32,462 nt of DNA, taken from positions 1 to 32,462 of the forward strand of contig JAEZCF010000027.1 of the NCBI GenBank assembly GCA_023430045.1, read 5' to 3'. Source of the stretch: Pseudomonadota bacterium. Lineage in GTDB: Bacteria; Pseudomonadota; Gammaproteobacteria; Xanthomonadales; Xanthomonadaceae. This document shows positions 1-7,843 of this stretch, in pieces (position 1 is the first letter of the stretch; each line of letters opens with the position of its first letter). The notes below the pieces were generated by a model, which was not told the origin of the DNA, ran no database searches, and saw nothing but the letters and a program-made list of their open reading frames with translations. A program made the position numbers and the translations under genes.

Positions 1-60
1 CCGTCATATCCCGGTGCGGGTTGTGCGGGGGTCGGCCCGCCAACCCAGCCAGCGCACGGT

Positions 61-77
61 GCCGGGCGCCGCCCGGC
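61..77. repeat. Perfect GC-rich hairpin, REP-like core
   Basis: GCCGGGC, a 3-base loop, then GCCCGGC. It lies 8 bases past the stop of the minus-strand hydrolase gene, so it could stop that transcript, but no T-run follows on that strand. The same 7-base arms recur at 2186-2203 and 21645-21661, which suggests a dispersed palindrome. Confidence 0.6.
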
Positions 78-84
78 AGCCAGA

Positions 85-789
85 TCAGTCGCAATGCACC
101 TTCGGTGCCAGCACGCGGGTCCAGATCCGGTAGCCGGCCTCCGTCATGTGCAGCATGTCCTCGCGGAACAATGCCGGGTCCGGTTTGCCGTCGGCAGCGA
201 GCATGGGCGCATGGATGTCGGTATAGCCCGTATGCGGGATGCCCTGCAGCGCCCCACGGACCATCGCATTGGCCGCAGCGATCTGCGGCAGCAGGTGGGC
301 ACGCGACGGACTGGGCTTGATGGCGATGTAGTCCACCGTGGTCTCCGGCAGATCCTGGTGCACGCGCTGCACGAAGGCGACCACGTCGTCACGTACCTGC
401 TCCGGCGTACGACCGCTGTTGAGATCGTTGTCGCCGGCATACAGGAAGACCTTGCACGGCGCGTACGGCACCACGATGCGGTCGGCATACCAGGTGCTGT
501 CGCGGACTTCCGAGCCGCCGAAGCCACGGTTGAATACCGGCTGGGCGGGGAAATCCTGTGCCAGCGATTCCCACATGCGGATGGAGGAGCTGCCCACGAA
601 TTCGATGCCACCCCTCGGCGGTGGCGTGGCCTGGTCGGCCCGGGCGAAAGCATCCATGTCGGCTGCCCAGGCGGCGTTGGATACCTGCGCGGGTACCTGT
701 GGGTCTTCCCTGGGGGCAAATGCGTGGGCGAGGCCGGTAGCGGACAGGCCCAGGACGAGGGCGAGCAACAGCGGGCGGCGAGGGGTCAT
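85..789 (-). CDS. Secreted SGNH/GDSL-family hydrolase
   Basis: A 234-residue protein with an N-terminal signal peptide (about residues 1-23, ending AHA), so it acts outside the cytoplasm. The SGNH blocks are all recognisable: block I GSSS at 66-69 with the nucleophilic serine, block II NRGFGGS around 87-93, block III GDND at 119-122 with the oxyanion asparagine, and block V DxxH at D211/H214. The family hydrolyses ester bonds in lipids, sugars or other acyl compounds, and the substrate cannot be read from the sequence. The start is supported by an AGGAG ribosome site 7 bases upstream. It stands alone, divergent from dgkA, with a hairpin just past its stop. The fold is sure; the specific reaction is unknown. 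Confidence 0.85.
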   Translation of the reverse strand: MTPRRPLLLALVLGLSATGLAHAFAPREDPQVPAQVSNAAWAADMDAFARADQATPPPRGGIEFVGSSSIRMWESLAQDFPAQPVFNRGFGGSEVRDSTWYADRIVVPYAPCKVFLYAGDNDLNSGRTPEQVRDDVVAFVQRVHQDLPETTVDYIAIKPSPSRAHLLPQIAAANAMVRGALQGIPHTGYTDIHAPMLAADGKPDPALFREDMLHMTEAGYRIWTRVLAPKVHCD

Positions 790-1007
790 CGTGAGCTCCT
801 GCGGTATGCGGGCGTTACATCATACGGCGCGACCAGGCTGCGGTGGCCCGGGGCGGGGCAGCATGGTCGCGCGGCCTGCCTGGACGGGGCTTATGGCAAA
901 ATACGCTTCCTGCTGAATTCCCAGGCGTTCAATGACTGTCCGTTCCCTGTCCCCGTGGTCGCCCTGTCGCGACCGGATCGCCTGCGCTCCGGCCAGGGTT
1001 CGGCCGC

Positions 1008-1388
1008 ATGGCTGACCACTTCGGGCACATGCCGCGCGGCCCGCGGCGCATACTGCAGGCCGCCCGCTGGTCGTGGCAGGGGCTGCGCGCGGCGTGGCTG
1101 CACGAATCCTCGTTCCGCCTGGAAGTCTGCCTGCTGGTGCTACTTGGGCCGCTGGCCCTGTGGCTGGGCGACACGCCGGTGGAACGCGTGCTGCTGGTCG
1201 CTCCGCTGCTGCTGGTGCTGGCGATGGAACTGCTGAATTCCGCCATCGAAGCGGTCATCGAGCGCTATGGCAGCGAGATCCACGAACTGGCCGGGCGGGC
1301 CAAGGACATGGGCTCGGCGGCCGTATTCGTGCTGATGATGAACGTCCTGCTGTGCTGGGGCCTGATCCTGGCGCCCCGGCTGCTCTGA
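1008..1388 (+). CDS. dgkA: Diacylglycerol kinase, prokaryotic DgkA type
   Basis: A 126-residue inner-membrane enzyme that phosphorylates diacylglycerol to phosphatidic acid with ATP, recycling the lipid released when membrane-derived glucans and LPS are decorated. The family signature is intact: ELLNSAIEAVIER at 74-86 with the catalytic-site glutamate E74 and N77, followed by GSEIHELAGRAKDMGSAAV at 88-106. Three hydrophobic segments (about 38-54, 58-73 and 103-122) match the known topology. The length matches the family (E. coli about 122). The first ATG is used although no good ribosome site precedes it; a second ATG 7 codons later (M8) is an alternative start. It reads toward the TerC gene 39 bases downstream. 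Confidence 0.93.
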   Translation: MADHFGHMPRGPRRILQAARWSWQGLRAAWLHESSFRLEVCLLVLLGPLALWLGDTPVERVLLVAPLLLVLAMELLNSAIEAVIERYGSEIHELAGRAKDMGSAAVFVLMMNVLLCWGLILAPRLL

Positions 1389-1427
1389 CTGCTTTCTTTC
1401 TTTTCTGCCTTCGAGAAAATTCCCCCG

Positions 1428-2177
1428 ATGTTCCTTGAACTGCTTTCCGACCCCAATGTCTGGTTGACCCTGCTGACGCTGAGTGCGCTCGAGATCGTGC
1501 TCGGCATCGACAACCTGGTGTTCATCTCCATCGCGGTCAGCAAACTGCCCGAAGCGCGTCGTCCGTTCGCGCGCAAGCTTGGCATCGCGGTGGCCTGCAT
1601 CACGCGTATCGCGCTGCTGGTATCGCTGGCTTACCTGGCACACATGGAGGCGAATCTGTTCACGGTGGCTGGCATGGGCATCTCCATCCGTGACCTGGTG
1701 CTGATCGTCGGCGGACTGTTCCTGATCATCAAGGGCACGCTGGAGATCCGTGAACTGATCACCGGCGGCGAAGACGAGGATCCGACCACGTCCAAGGCAT
1801 CGGGTGTGTTCGGGCTGGTGATCCTGCAGATCGCGGTCATCGACATCGTGTTCTCGCTGGATTCGGTGATCACGGCGGTCGGCATCGCCGACCATATTCC
1901 GGTGATGGTGGCGGCGATCCTGCTGTCGGTGGCGGTGATGCTGCTGGCGGCCAATCCGCTGGGGCGTTTCATCGATGCCAATCCGACGGTGAAGATGCTG
2001 GCGCTGGCCTTCATCCTGCTGATCGGCGCGGTGCTGATCCTGGATGGGCTGGAAGTGCACGTGCCGAAGCCGTACATCTACGCGGCGATGGGTTTCTCGG
2101 TACTGGTGGAGTGGCTGAACCTGCTGATGCGCCGTCGTGCGGTGGCGCACCATGTGCCGGGTGCCGGTAACTGGTAA
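1428..2177 (+). CDS. TerC-family integral membrane protein, probable metal-ion exporter
   Basis: A 249-residue polytopic membrane protein with about seven hydrophobic segments. It carries the two acidic membrane motifs of the TerC family: EIVLGIDN at 22-29 (E22, D28, N29) and IDIVFSLDS at 138-146 (D139, D145). Members such as E. coli Alx and the Bacillus proteins act in manganese export, and others are linked to tellurite resistance or to metallating secreted enzymes; which applies here is not visible. An acidic cytoplasmic loop (GGEDEDP, 113-119) sits between the two halves. I saw no yybP-ykoY manganese riboswitch in the 39 bases upstream, unlike several relatives. No clear Shine-Dalgarno precedes the ATG. 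A GC hairpin lies 9 bases past the stop. Confidence 0.88.
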   Translation: MFLELLSDPNVWLTLLTLSALEIVLGIDNLVFISIAVSKLPEARRPFARKLGIAVACITRIALLVSLAYLAHMEANLFTVAGMGISIRDLVLIVGGLFLIIKGTLEIRELITGGEDEDPTTSKASGVFGLVILQIAVIDIVFSLDSVITAVGIADHIPVMVAAILLSVAVMLLAANPLGRFIDANPTVKMLALAFILLIGAVLILDGLEVHVPKPYIYAAMGFSVLVEWLNLLMRRRAVAHHVPGAGNW

Positions 2178-2185
2178 GAGGTGCT

Positions 2186-2203
2186 GCCGGGCGGCTGCCC
2201 GGC
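2186..2203. terminator. Perfect hairpin after the TerC gene
   Basis: GCCGGGC, a GGCT loop, then GCCCGGC, directly after the TerC stop. The position fits a transcription terminator but no T-run follows. The arms are identical to those at 61-77 and 21645-21661, so it may instead be a REP-like unit. Confidence 0.5.
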
Positions 2204-2220
2204 GCCCGCCGAAGCGACAG

Positions 2221-2244
2221 CAACGGCAACGGCAACGGCAACGG
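2221..2244. repeat. Hexamer microsatellite (CAACGG)x4
   Basis: Four exact tandem copies of CAACGG followed by a degenerate CAAGAG. It lies in the gene-free stretch between TerC and lemA. It is a slippage-prone tract likely to vary in copy number between strains. Confidence 0.85.
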
Positions 2245-2292
2245 CAAGAGCAGAAGGCTGCATTGCTGGGGGTAGCGCCTGACGTCCCTGAT

Positions 2293-2406
2293 GGTGACGG
2301 CTGAGGTGGGTGGCAGCTCCGGTGACAGCTGTGGTGGGGAATAGCTCTTGTGAGGGATAGCTGTGGCGGGGAATAGCTCTGGTGGGTGACGACCGTTGGT
2401 CGTCAC
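2293..2406. repeat. Degenerate tandem repeat array ending in a palindrome
   Basis: Five to seven imperfect units of about 15-17 bases with the core (A/C)TAGCT or CAGCT flanked by GGTG; one unit is GGTGACAGCTGTGGTG at 2321-2336. The array ends in a perfect hairpin at 2386-2406, with arms GTGACGACC and GGTCGTCAC around a GTT loop. The whole 2178-2519 spacer holds no convincing gene: only the TerC hairpin, the hexamer tract, this array and the leader of lemA. A closely related array is at 32332-32462. Confidence 0.65.
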
Positions 2407-2519
2407 GCTCCTTGAGCGGGTCACCGACCCGCTCTACCGGCTTTGTTCGTCCGTCGGCCATCACGCCATTCACCCCAAACATGGCATGCTCGGCTCCCAA
2501 CCCCTCCGGAGCCTTGGCC

Positions 2520-3149
2520 ATGCGCCTGTTGACCCGCCTGATACCCGTGCTGTTGCTGGCTTCCCTGTTGTCCGGCTGCGGCTACAACGCCATCCAGCAG
2601 AAGGATGAATCGGTCAAGGCCAGCTGGGCCGAAGTGCTCAACCAGTACAAGCGCCGTGCCGATCTGGTGCCCAATCTGGTCAACACCGTGCAGGGCTTCG
2701 CCAACCAGGAACGCCAGGTCCTCACCGAAGTGACCAACGCCCGCTCCCGTGTGGGGCAGATCAACGTCAATGCCGATGACGAAGCGTCGCTGCGGCAGTT
2801 CCAGCAGGCCCAGGGCGAACTCGGCAGTGCGTTGTCGCGGCTGCTGGTGGTCACGGAGAACTATCCGACCCTGAAGTCCGATGCCAACTTCCGCGATCTG
2901 CAGGCGCAGCTGGAAGGTACTGAAAACCGCATCACGGTCGCCCGCGGCCGCTATATCCAGCAGGTGCAGGATTACAACACCTACATCCGTTCCTTCCCGC
3001 AGGTGATCACCGCGAAGATCTTCGGTTATTCGACCAAGCCGAACTTCACCGTGGACAACGAAGCGCAGATCTCCAACGCGCCGACAGTCGAATTCGGCAA
3101 CGGTGCACCGGCGCAGCAGCCTCAGCAACAGCCGCAGCCGGGCAACTGA
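2520..3149 (+). CDS. lemA: LemA-family lipoprotein
   Basis: A 209-residue LemA-domain protein. The start chosen (ATG at 2520) has a CGGAG ribosome site 8 bases upstream and gives a lipoprotein signal with lipobox LLSGC, cysteine at residue 20; the longer in-frame reading from about 2382 runs through repeat DNA and was discarded. The LemA core begins at YNAIQQKDE (about 22) and continues as long amphipathic helices (ASWAEVLNQYKRRADLVPNL), as in known LemA structures. The tail from about 195 is Q/P-rich. The function of LemA proteins is poorly defined; they are often encoded beside TPM-domain proteins, exactly as here, which suggests a shared envelope role. It is the first gene of a three-gene operon. 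Confidence 0.88.
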   Translation: MRLLTRLIPVLLLASLLSGCGYNAIQQKDESVKASWAEVLNQYKRRADLVPNLVNTVQGFANQERQVLTEVTNARSRVGQINVNADDEASLRQFQQAQGELGSALSRLLVVTENYPTLKSDANFRDLQAQLEGTENRITVARGRYIQQVQDYNTYIRSFPQVITAKIFGYSTKPNFTVDNEAQISNAPTVEFGNGAPAQQPQQQPQPGN

Positions 3150-3152
3150 TCC

Positions 3153-4055
3153 ATGCGCCTGCCCGCAGTGCTGCTGCTGATCCTGCTGTGCTGGCTGCCA
3201 TCGGGTCGTCTGCACGCACAGGATCTGGTGGCCATTCCCAGGCTGGATTCGCCGGTGGTGGATACCACCGGTACCCTGGACGCCGCGCAGGTGCGGCAGC
3301 TGGAGCAGCAGGCCATCGAGCTGCAGCAGCGCAAGGGCAGCCAGCTGCAGGTGCTGGTGGTGCCGACGACCCAGCCCGAGGACATCGCCCAGTACACCAC
3401 GCGGGTCTTCGAACAGTGGCAGGTCGGCCGCAAGGGCGTGGACGATGGCGTGCTGCTGGTGGTCGCCAAGGACGACCGGCGCGTGCGCATCGAACCAGGT
3501 TACGGGCTGGAAGGTGCCATTCCCGATGCGGTGGCCAACAGGGTGATCCAGGAATACCTGGTGCCTTCGTTCCGGGCGGGCGATTACGCCGGCGGCATCA
3601 CCGAAGCGACGGCCATCCTGGTCAGGCTGATCGATGGCGAGCAGCTGCCGGCGCCGGTCAGCGCCCATCGCCAGCGCCAGGGTGACGGTGGCGGCGATGG
3701 CTGGATCCTGGCGGCGGTGATGAGCGGTTTCTTCGTCGGGTCATTGCTGCGCGCGGTGCTGGGCAGGTTGCCCCGACCGGTGCGTGGCGTGATCGCCGGG
3801 GGCGGTGCGGCACTGGTCGCCTTCCTGTTCACATCGATGCTGCTCGCCAGCGGCATCGCTGGTTTCATCGGCCTGCTGATGGCTGCCAGCTCGGGGCATC
3901 CGGCCCGGTACGCTGGCCGCGGCGGCTGGGGCGGTGGTGGGTTTGGCGGAGGATTTGGTGGCGGCGGCTTCGGGGGCGGTGGTGGATTCGGCGGTGGCGG
4001 CTGGGGGGGCGGCGGCGGTCGCTCCGGCGGCGGCGGCGCTTCGGGAGGCTGGTGA
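3153..4055 (+). CDS. TPM-domain (YgcG-like) membrane protein with glycine-rich tail
   Basis: A 300-residue protein. Residues 1-22 are a signal peptide (LHA cut before QD). A TPM/Psb32 domain follows at about 33-160, with the typical VVDTTGTL start, QLQVLVVPTT strand and RRVRIEPGYGLEGAIPD segment. Two membrane segments lie at about 183-203 and 211-245, and the last 44 residues are almost pure glycine with F, W and S (GGFGGG repeats). The TPM domain would sit in the periplasm and the tail on the far side of the membrane. TPM domains have been linked to photosystem repair and, in some families, phosphatase activity, but no role is established for this type. The start lies 3 bases after the lemA stop, so it is probably translationally coupled. 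Confidence 0.85.
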   Translation: MRLPAVLLLILLCWLPSGRLHAQDLVAIPRLDSPVVDTTGTLDAAQVRQLEQQAIELQQRKGSQLQVLVVPTTQPEDIAQYTTRVFEQWQVGRKGVDDGVLLVVAKDDRRVRIEPGYGLEGAIPDAVANRVIQEYLVPSFRAGDYAGGITEATAILVRLIDGEQLPAPVSAHRQRQGDGGGDGWILAAVMSGFFVGSLLRAVLGRLPRPVRGVIAGGGAALVAFLFTSMLLASGIAGFIGLLMAASSGHPARYAGRGGWGGGGFGGGFGGGGFGGGGGFGGGGWGGGGGRSGGGGASGGW

Positions 4056-4549
4056 TGATGCGACGTGCGTGGCGACATGTGTTTTCACCGTCGGTAAGCC
4101 GCACCTTCCCGCCGGCGACCCTGCGGGCGATCACCGATGCCATCGAGCAGGGTGAGCAGCGGCATGGTGGACAGGTGATGTTCGCGGTTGAAGCCGACCT
4201 GCCGCTGGCCGCGCTATGGCAGGGCGTGACGCCCCGGCAGGCGGCCGAGCGCGCCTTCGCGCATCTGCGCACCTGGGATACCGCCAACAACAACGGCGTG
4301 CTGATCTACCTGCTGCTGGCCGACCATGCCATCGAGATCGTGGCCGACCGTGGCCTGCGGCCGCACGTTCCCGATGAACGCTGGCAGGCCATCTGCGTGC
4401 ATCTGGGCGACGGCCTGCGGGGATCGGAACCTGAGGTGGCGCTGCGTGCGGCGATCGCGGAGGTCTCCGGGCTGCTTGCTGCTCACTTCCCGCCGTCCAG
4501 CGCCGGCGACGATGACGCCCTGCCGAACGTTCCGCAGATCCTCGGTTGA
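4055..4549 (+). CDS. TPM-domain protein without signal peptide
   Basis: A protein of 164 residues from ATG 4055; a GTG at 4052 and an ATG at 4058 are possible alternative starts. The ATG at 4055 is preferred because GGGAGG lies 6 bases upstream and the start shares one base with the stop of the previous gene (TGATG). It is a second, diverged TPM-type domain (about residues 12-145): FPPATLRAITDAIEQGE opens it, VLIYLLLADHAIEIVADRGL matches the central strand/loop of the family, and it lacks a clear membrane segment. It is most likely cytoplasmic, paired with the LemA and membrane TPM proteins upstream. This three-gene arrangement recurs in proteobacteria; its biochemical job is unknown. Confidence 0.82.
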   Translation: MMRRAWRHVFSPSVSRTFPPATLRAITDAIEQGEQRHGGQVMFAVEADLPLAALWQGVTPRQAAERAFAHLRTWDTANNNGVLIYLLLADHAIEIVADRGLRPHVPDERWQAICVHLGDGLRGSEPEVALRAAIAEVSGLLAAHFPPSSAGDDDALPNVPQILG

Positions 4550-4600
4550 GCCCAGGCGGCAGTCGGCCGAGAATAGCGGCTTACCCGCAAGGCGCCGCCC

Positions 4601-5485
4601 ATGATCTATTTCCACGATATCGACCCCATCGCCATCTCGCTGGGGCCGGTCCAGGTGCACTGGTACGGCATCATGTACCTGCTTGGCTTCGCCTCTGCCT
4701 GGTGGCTGGGCAAGCGCCGCGTCGCTGCCGGGCGGCTGCCGGGAGTGAATGCCGATGGCTTCTCCGACCTGCTGTTCTACGCCATGCTCGGCGTGGTGGT
4801 GGGCGGACGCGTGGGCTACATGCTGTTCTACGCGCTGGGCGATTTCCTTTCCAATCCGCTGCTGCTGTTCAAGGTGTGGGATGGCGGCATGAGCTTCCAC
4901 GGCGGCCTGCTGGGCGTATTGGGTGCCAGCTGGTGGTGGTCGCGCCGGCACCGCCTGCACTTCTTCGACACCATGGATTTCGTCGCGCCGCTGGTGCCGC
5001 TGGGCCTGGGCTTCGGGCGCATCGGCAACTTCATCGGCGCCGAACTGTGGGGCAAGTACACCGATGGCACCTGGGGCGTGGTGTTCCCGTCCGGGTTGCC
5101 GGCTGGGCTGGCACAGCTTGATGGCGCCACGTTGAAGGCGCAGTTCGCCAGCGGTGCCTTGAATCAGTACGCACGTCATCCGTCGCAGCTGTATGAAGCG
5201 TTCCTGGAAGGCCTGGTGATGTTCGCGGTGCTGTGGACGGTTTCGGCCAGGCCGCGCCATCGTTACCTGGTGTCTGGGCTGTTCGCGCTGATGTATGGCC
5301 TGTTCCGCTTCGTGGTGGAGTTCGTGCGCATGCCGGACAACGGCATCTACGTGGCCTTCGGCTGGCTCACCCGCGGCCAGATCCTCAGTCTGCCGCTGGT
5401 GGCGCTGGGGCTGGTGCTGCTGTGGATGGCGCGCCGCGCGCCGGTGCTGCAGCCGCAGCCGGTGGTCGATGGGGCAAAGGCATGA
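4601..5485 (+). CDS. lgt: Phosphatidylglycerol-prolipoprotein diacylglyceryl transferase
   Basis: A 294-residue inner-membrane enzyme that moves a diacylglyceryl group from phosphatidylglycerol onto the lipobox cysteine of prolipoproteins, the first step of lipoprotein maturation. Clear signatures: Y26 in the N-terminal segment, HGGLLG with H100 (matching E. coli H103) and the Lgt signature GRIGNFIGAELWG at 139-151 with the essential arginine R140. About seven hydrophobic segments and the length fit the family. It begins the lgt-thyA-folA cluster and overlaps thyA by 4 bases (ATGA), so the two are translationally coupled; the pairing of lgt with thyA is common in gammaproteobacteria. Confidence 0.97.
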   Translation: MIYFHDIDPIAISLGPVQVHWYGIMYLLGFASAWWLGKRRVAAGRLPGVNADGFSDLLFYAMLGVVVGGRVGYMLFYALGDFLSNPLLLFKVWDGGMSFHGGLLGVLGASWWWSRRHRLHFFDTMDFVAPLVPLGLGFGRIGNFIGAELWGKYTDGTWGVVFPSGLPAGLAQLDGATLKAQFASGALNQYARHPSQLYEAFLEGLVMFAVLWTVSARPRHRYLVSGLFALMYGLFRFVVEFVRMPDNGIYVAFGWLTRGQILSLPLVALGLVLLWMARRAPVLQPQPVVDGAKA

Positions 5486-6276
5486 AGCCCTATCTGGACC
5501 TGCTTTCGCATGTGCTGGAACAGGGCGCGGAGAAGAGCGACCGCACCGGTACCGGCACCCGCAGCGTGTTCGGCTGGCAGATGCGCTTCAACCTCAACGA
5601 CGGCTTCCCGCTGGTCACCACCAAGAAGCTGCACCTGCGCTCGATCATCCATGAGCTGCTGTGGTTCCTGAAGGGCGATACCAACATCGCTTACCTGAAG
5701 GACAACCAGGTGCGCATCTGGGACGAATGGGCCGACGAGAACGGCGATCTGGGACCGGTATACGGCAAGCAGTGGCGCAGCTGGACCGCCGCCGATGGCC
5801 GCCAGATCGACCAGATGCAGTGGCTGGTCGACGAGATCAGGCGCAATCCGGATTCGCGGCGGCTGGTGGTGAGCGCGTGGAATGTTGGCGAGCTTTCGCA
5901 GATGGCATTGATGCCGTGCCATAACCTGTTCCAGTTCTACGTGGTGCATGGAAAGCTCAGCTGCCAGCTGTACCAGCGCAGCGGCGACATCTTCCTGGGC
6001 GTACCGTTCAACATCGCCAGCTATGCACTGCTGACCCACATGGTGGCGCAGGCCACCGGCCTGGGCGTGGGCGATTTCGTGCACACGCTGGGCGACGCGC
6101 ACCTGTATTCGAACCACTTCGAGCAGGCGCGCGAGCAGCTGTCGCGCGCGCCGCGCGCGCTGCCGAAGCTGTGGCTGAACCCGGAAGTGACCGACCTGTT
6201 CGGTTTCCAGTTCGATGACATCCGCATCGACGGCTACGATCCACATCCGGCCATCAAGGCGCCGGTGGCGGTGTGA
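5482..6276 (+). CDS. thyA: Thymidylate synthase
   Basis: 264 residues, exactly the length of E. coli ThyA. It methylates dUMP to dTMP with 5,10-methylenetetrahydrofolate, producing dihydrofolate. The nucleophilic cysteine is C146 in MPCHNLFQFYV, and R21 in SDRTGTGTRS near the N-terminus binds phosphate. Residues SWNVGEL, QRSGDIFLGVPFNIASYALL and the HLYSNH region are also intact. The start at 5482 overlaps the lgt stop by ATGA; a longer in-frame reading exists only because the frame stays open through lgt. It is followed after 2 bases by folA, whose product recycles the dihydrofolate made here. Confidence 0.98.
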   Translation: MKPYLDLLSHVLEQGAEKSDRTGTGTRSVFGWQMRFNLNDGFPLVTTKKLHLRSIIHELLWFLKGDTNIAYLKDNQVRIWDEWADENGDLGPVYGKQWRSWTAADGRQIDQMQWLVDEIRRNPDSRRLVVSAWNVGELSQMALMPCHNLFQFYVVHGKLSCQLYQRSGDIFLGVPFNIASYALLTHMVAQATGLGVGDFVHTLGDAHLYSNHFEQAREQLSRAPRALPKLWLNPEVTDLFGFQFDDIRIDGYDPHPAIKAPVAV

Positions 6277-6278
6277 GC

Positions 6279-6770
6279 ATGAAGCTATCGCTGATCGCCG
6301 CGCTCGACCGCAACCGTGGCATCGGCCGTGACAACCAGCTGCCCTGGCACCTGCCGGACGACCTGCGGCACTTCAAGGCGTTGACGGTCGGCAAGCCGGT
6401 GCTGATGGGTCGCAGGACGGCCGAATCACTGGGGCGCGCGTTGCCGGGCCGCACGAACCTGGTGCTCACGCGCAGCGGCACCGCTCCGTTCGCGGGCATG
6501 CGCGCGGTGGCGACCCTGGATGATGCGCTGGCGATCGCCAGCGAGGAAGCAGCCGGCGAGCTGTGCGTGATCGGCGGTGGGGAGGTCTACCGCCTGTTGA
6601 TCGGCTACGCCAGTGATCTGTACCTGACCTGGGTCGAAACCGAGGTGGCCGCCGATACGCATTTCCCGGACGTGGACGCAGCGGTGTGGCGCGAAGCCGG
6701 CAGCGAGCCGCACGAGGCCGATGACCGCCACGCGTTTCCGTTCCGGTTCGTGCATTACACGCGCAGGTAG
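6279..6770 (+). CDS. folA: Dihydrofolate reductase
   Basis: 163 residues. It reduces dihydrofolate to tetrahydrofolate with NADPH, closing the cycle opened by thymidylate synthase, and is the target of trimethoprim. Recognisable elements: SLIAALDRNRGIGRDNQLPWHLPDDL at the N-terminus with the substrate-binding acid D28 (E. coli D27), the GRRTAESLGRALPGR cofactor loop, and CVIGGGEVYRLL near 105-116. The ATG at 6279 is preferred over an in-frame GTG two codons earlier because it gives the usual N-terminus MKLSLIAAL. It faces apaH convergently; the 74-base spacer shows no strong terminator. Confidence 0.96.
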   Translation: MKLSLIAALDRNRGIGRDNQLPWHLPDDLRHFKALTVGKPVLMGRRTAESLGRALPGRTNLVLTRSGTAPFAGMRAVATLDDALAIASEEAAGELCVIGGGEVYRLLIGYASDLYLTWVETEVAADTHFPDVDAAVWREAGSEPHEADDRHAFPFRFVHYTRR

Positions 6771-6844
6771 CATCGGGCACTGCCCGTGCAGGGTGGAACG
6801 GCGTGATTTCCGCCCGGCAGCAACCCGCCAGGCAGGGCCCGGCC

Positions 6845-7828
6845 TTACGGCGTTGGCGGTTTGTTGCCGGGCGGACGGCCACGTCCACGCCGGCGGCGGG
6901 AGGGCCGCGGACGCTGTTCAACGGCTTCGTTTTTCGGCGCGCCGGGGCCGGGACGTTCCACCGCTGGCCGTGGCCGCGCAGGCGGGCGTGCGCCCGGCAC
7001 CGGGGCGGGAACATCGCGTCCCGGCACCTGCACCACGCGCAGGTCCTCGCTGTCCAGCTGAAGCGCGGTGAGCTTGCCGCCCCACACCGCACCGGTGTCG
7101 ATGGCATGCACACCCTGGGTGATGGTCAGGCCCAGCGAGGACCAGTGGCCGCATACGATCTTCAGGTCACGCTCGACCCGGCCCGGCACTTCGAACCAGG
7201 GATACAGACCCTGTTCCTGCGTGCCCGGCGTGCCCTTGTCCTCGATGCCGATGCGGCCACGGGGCGTGCAGTAACGCATGCGGGTGAAGAAGTTGATGAT
7301 GGCGCGCGAACGGTCGTAGCCGGTCAGGTTCGGCGCCCAGATCGGCTTGTCGCCATACATGTTGCGCAGCAGCTTGCGGTAGCCGTTGCCCCGCAGCTGC
7401 AGCTCGATCTCCCGCGCATGCTTTTCAGCCAGCTGGGTGGTCCATTTCGGCGCCAGCCCGGCGTGCACCATCATCCAGCCCAGTTCGCGGTCGGTATGCA
7501 CCAGCTTCTGCATGCGCAGCCAGTCCAGCAGCACGTCACGGTCCTCGGCCAGCACCACGCGCAGCAGGTCCGGGTTGACCTTGCGCTGCTCCTCTTCGCT
7601 GCGTGCACCCACGGCCAGCAGCGACAGGTCATGGTTGCCAAGCACCACCACGCTGTTCTCGCGCAGCGAATGCACCAGCCGCAGCGTTTCCAGCGACTGC
7701 CCGCCGCGGTTCACCAGGTCGCCGGCGAACCACAGGGTGTCCTGCGCCGGGTCGAAGCGGATCTTTTCCAGCAGCCGCTGGGTCACGTCATGGCAACCCT
7801 GCAGGTCGCCGATCGCCCACACGCTCAT
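6845..7828 (-). CDS. apaH: Symmetrical bis(5'-nucleosyl)-tetraphosphatase with long basic tail
   Basis: 327 residues. It cleaves Ap4A and related dinucleotides, and the NpnN caps of bacterial RNAs, into nucleoside diphosphates. The metallophosphatase motifs are all present: GDLQGC at 7-12, GDLVNRG at 36-42, GNHD at 64-67, and the later histidines in MMVHAG and CGHW. E. coli ApaH is about 280 residues; here the catalytic domain ends near 268 and about 60 extra residues follow, rich in proline and arginine, with an RRRRGRGR stretch near the end. The tail looks disordered and basic. It is the last gene of the lptD-surA-pdxA-rsmA-apaG-apaH operon, 15 bases after apaG, with a GGAGG ribosome site. 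Confidence 0.96.
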   Translation of the reverse strand: MSVWAIGDLQGCHDVTQRLLEKIRFDPAQDTLWFAGDLVNRGGQSLETLRLVHSLRENSVVVLGNHDLSLLAVGARSEEEQRKVNPDLLRVVLAEDRDVLLDWLRMQKLVHTDRELGWMMVHAGLAPKWTTQLAEKHAREIELQLRGNGYRKLLRNMYGDKPIWAPNLTGYDRSRAIINFFTRMRYCTPRGRIGIEDKGTPGTQEQGLYPWFEVPGRVERDLKIVCGHWSSLGLTITQGVHAIDTGAVWGGKLTALQLDSEDLRVVQVPGRDVPAPVPGARPPARPRPAVERPGPGAPKNEAVEQRPRPSRRRRGRGRPPGNKPPTP

Positions 7829-7843
7829 GGTCCGGCCTCCGTG

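Noticed and set aside
932..1015. A 27-codon frame overlapping the dgkA start, as a possible leader peptide
   Set aside because: No ribosome site and no meaningful composition.
94..1236. A 380-codon plus-strand frame spanning the hydrolase and dgkA
   Set aside because: It runs antisense through the SGNH hydrolase and out of frame through dgkA.
1389..1427. A manganese riboswitch (yybP-ykoY) before the TerC gene
   Set aside because: Only 39 bases lie between dgkA and the TerC gene, and they lack the conserved loops.
2293..2406. A CRISPR-like array (also considered for 32332-32462)
   Set aside because: Units are short, imperfect and directly adjacent with no unique spacers, and no cas genes are present.
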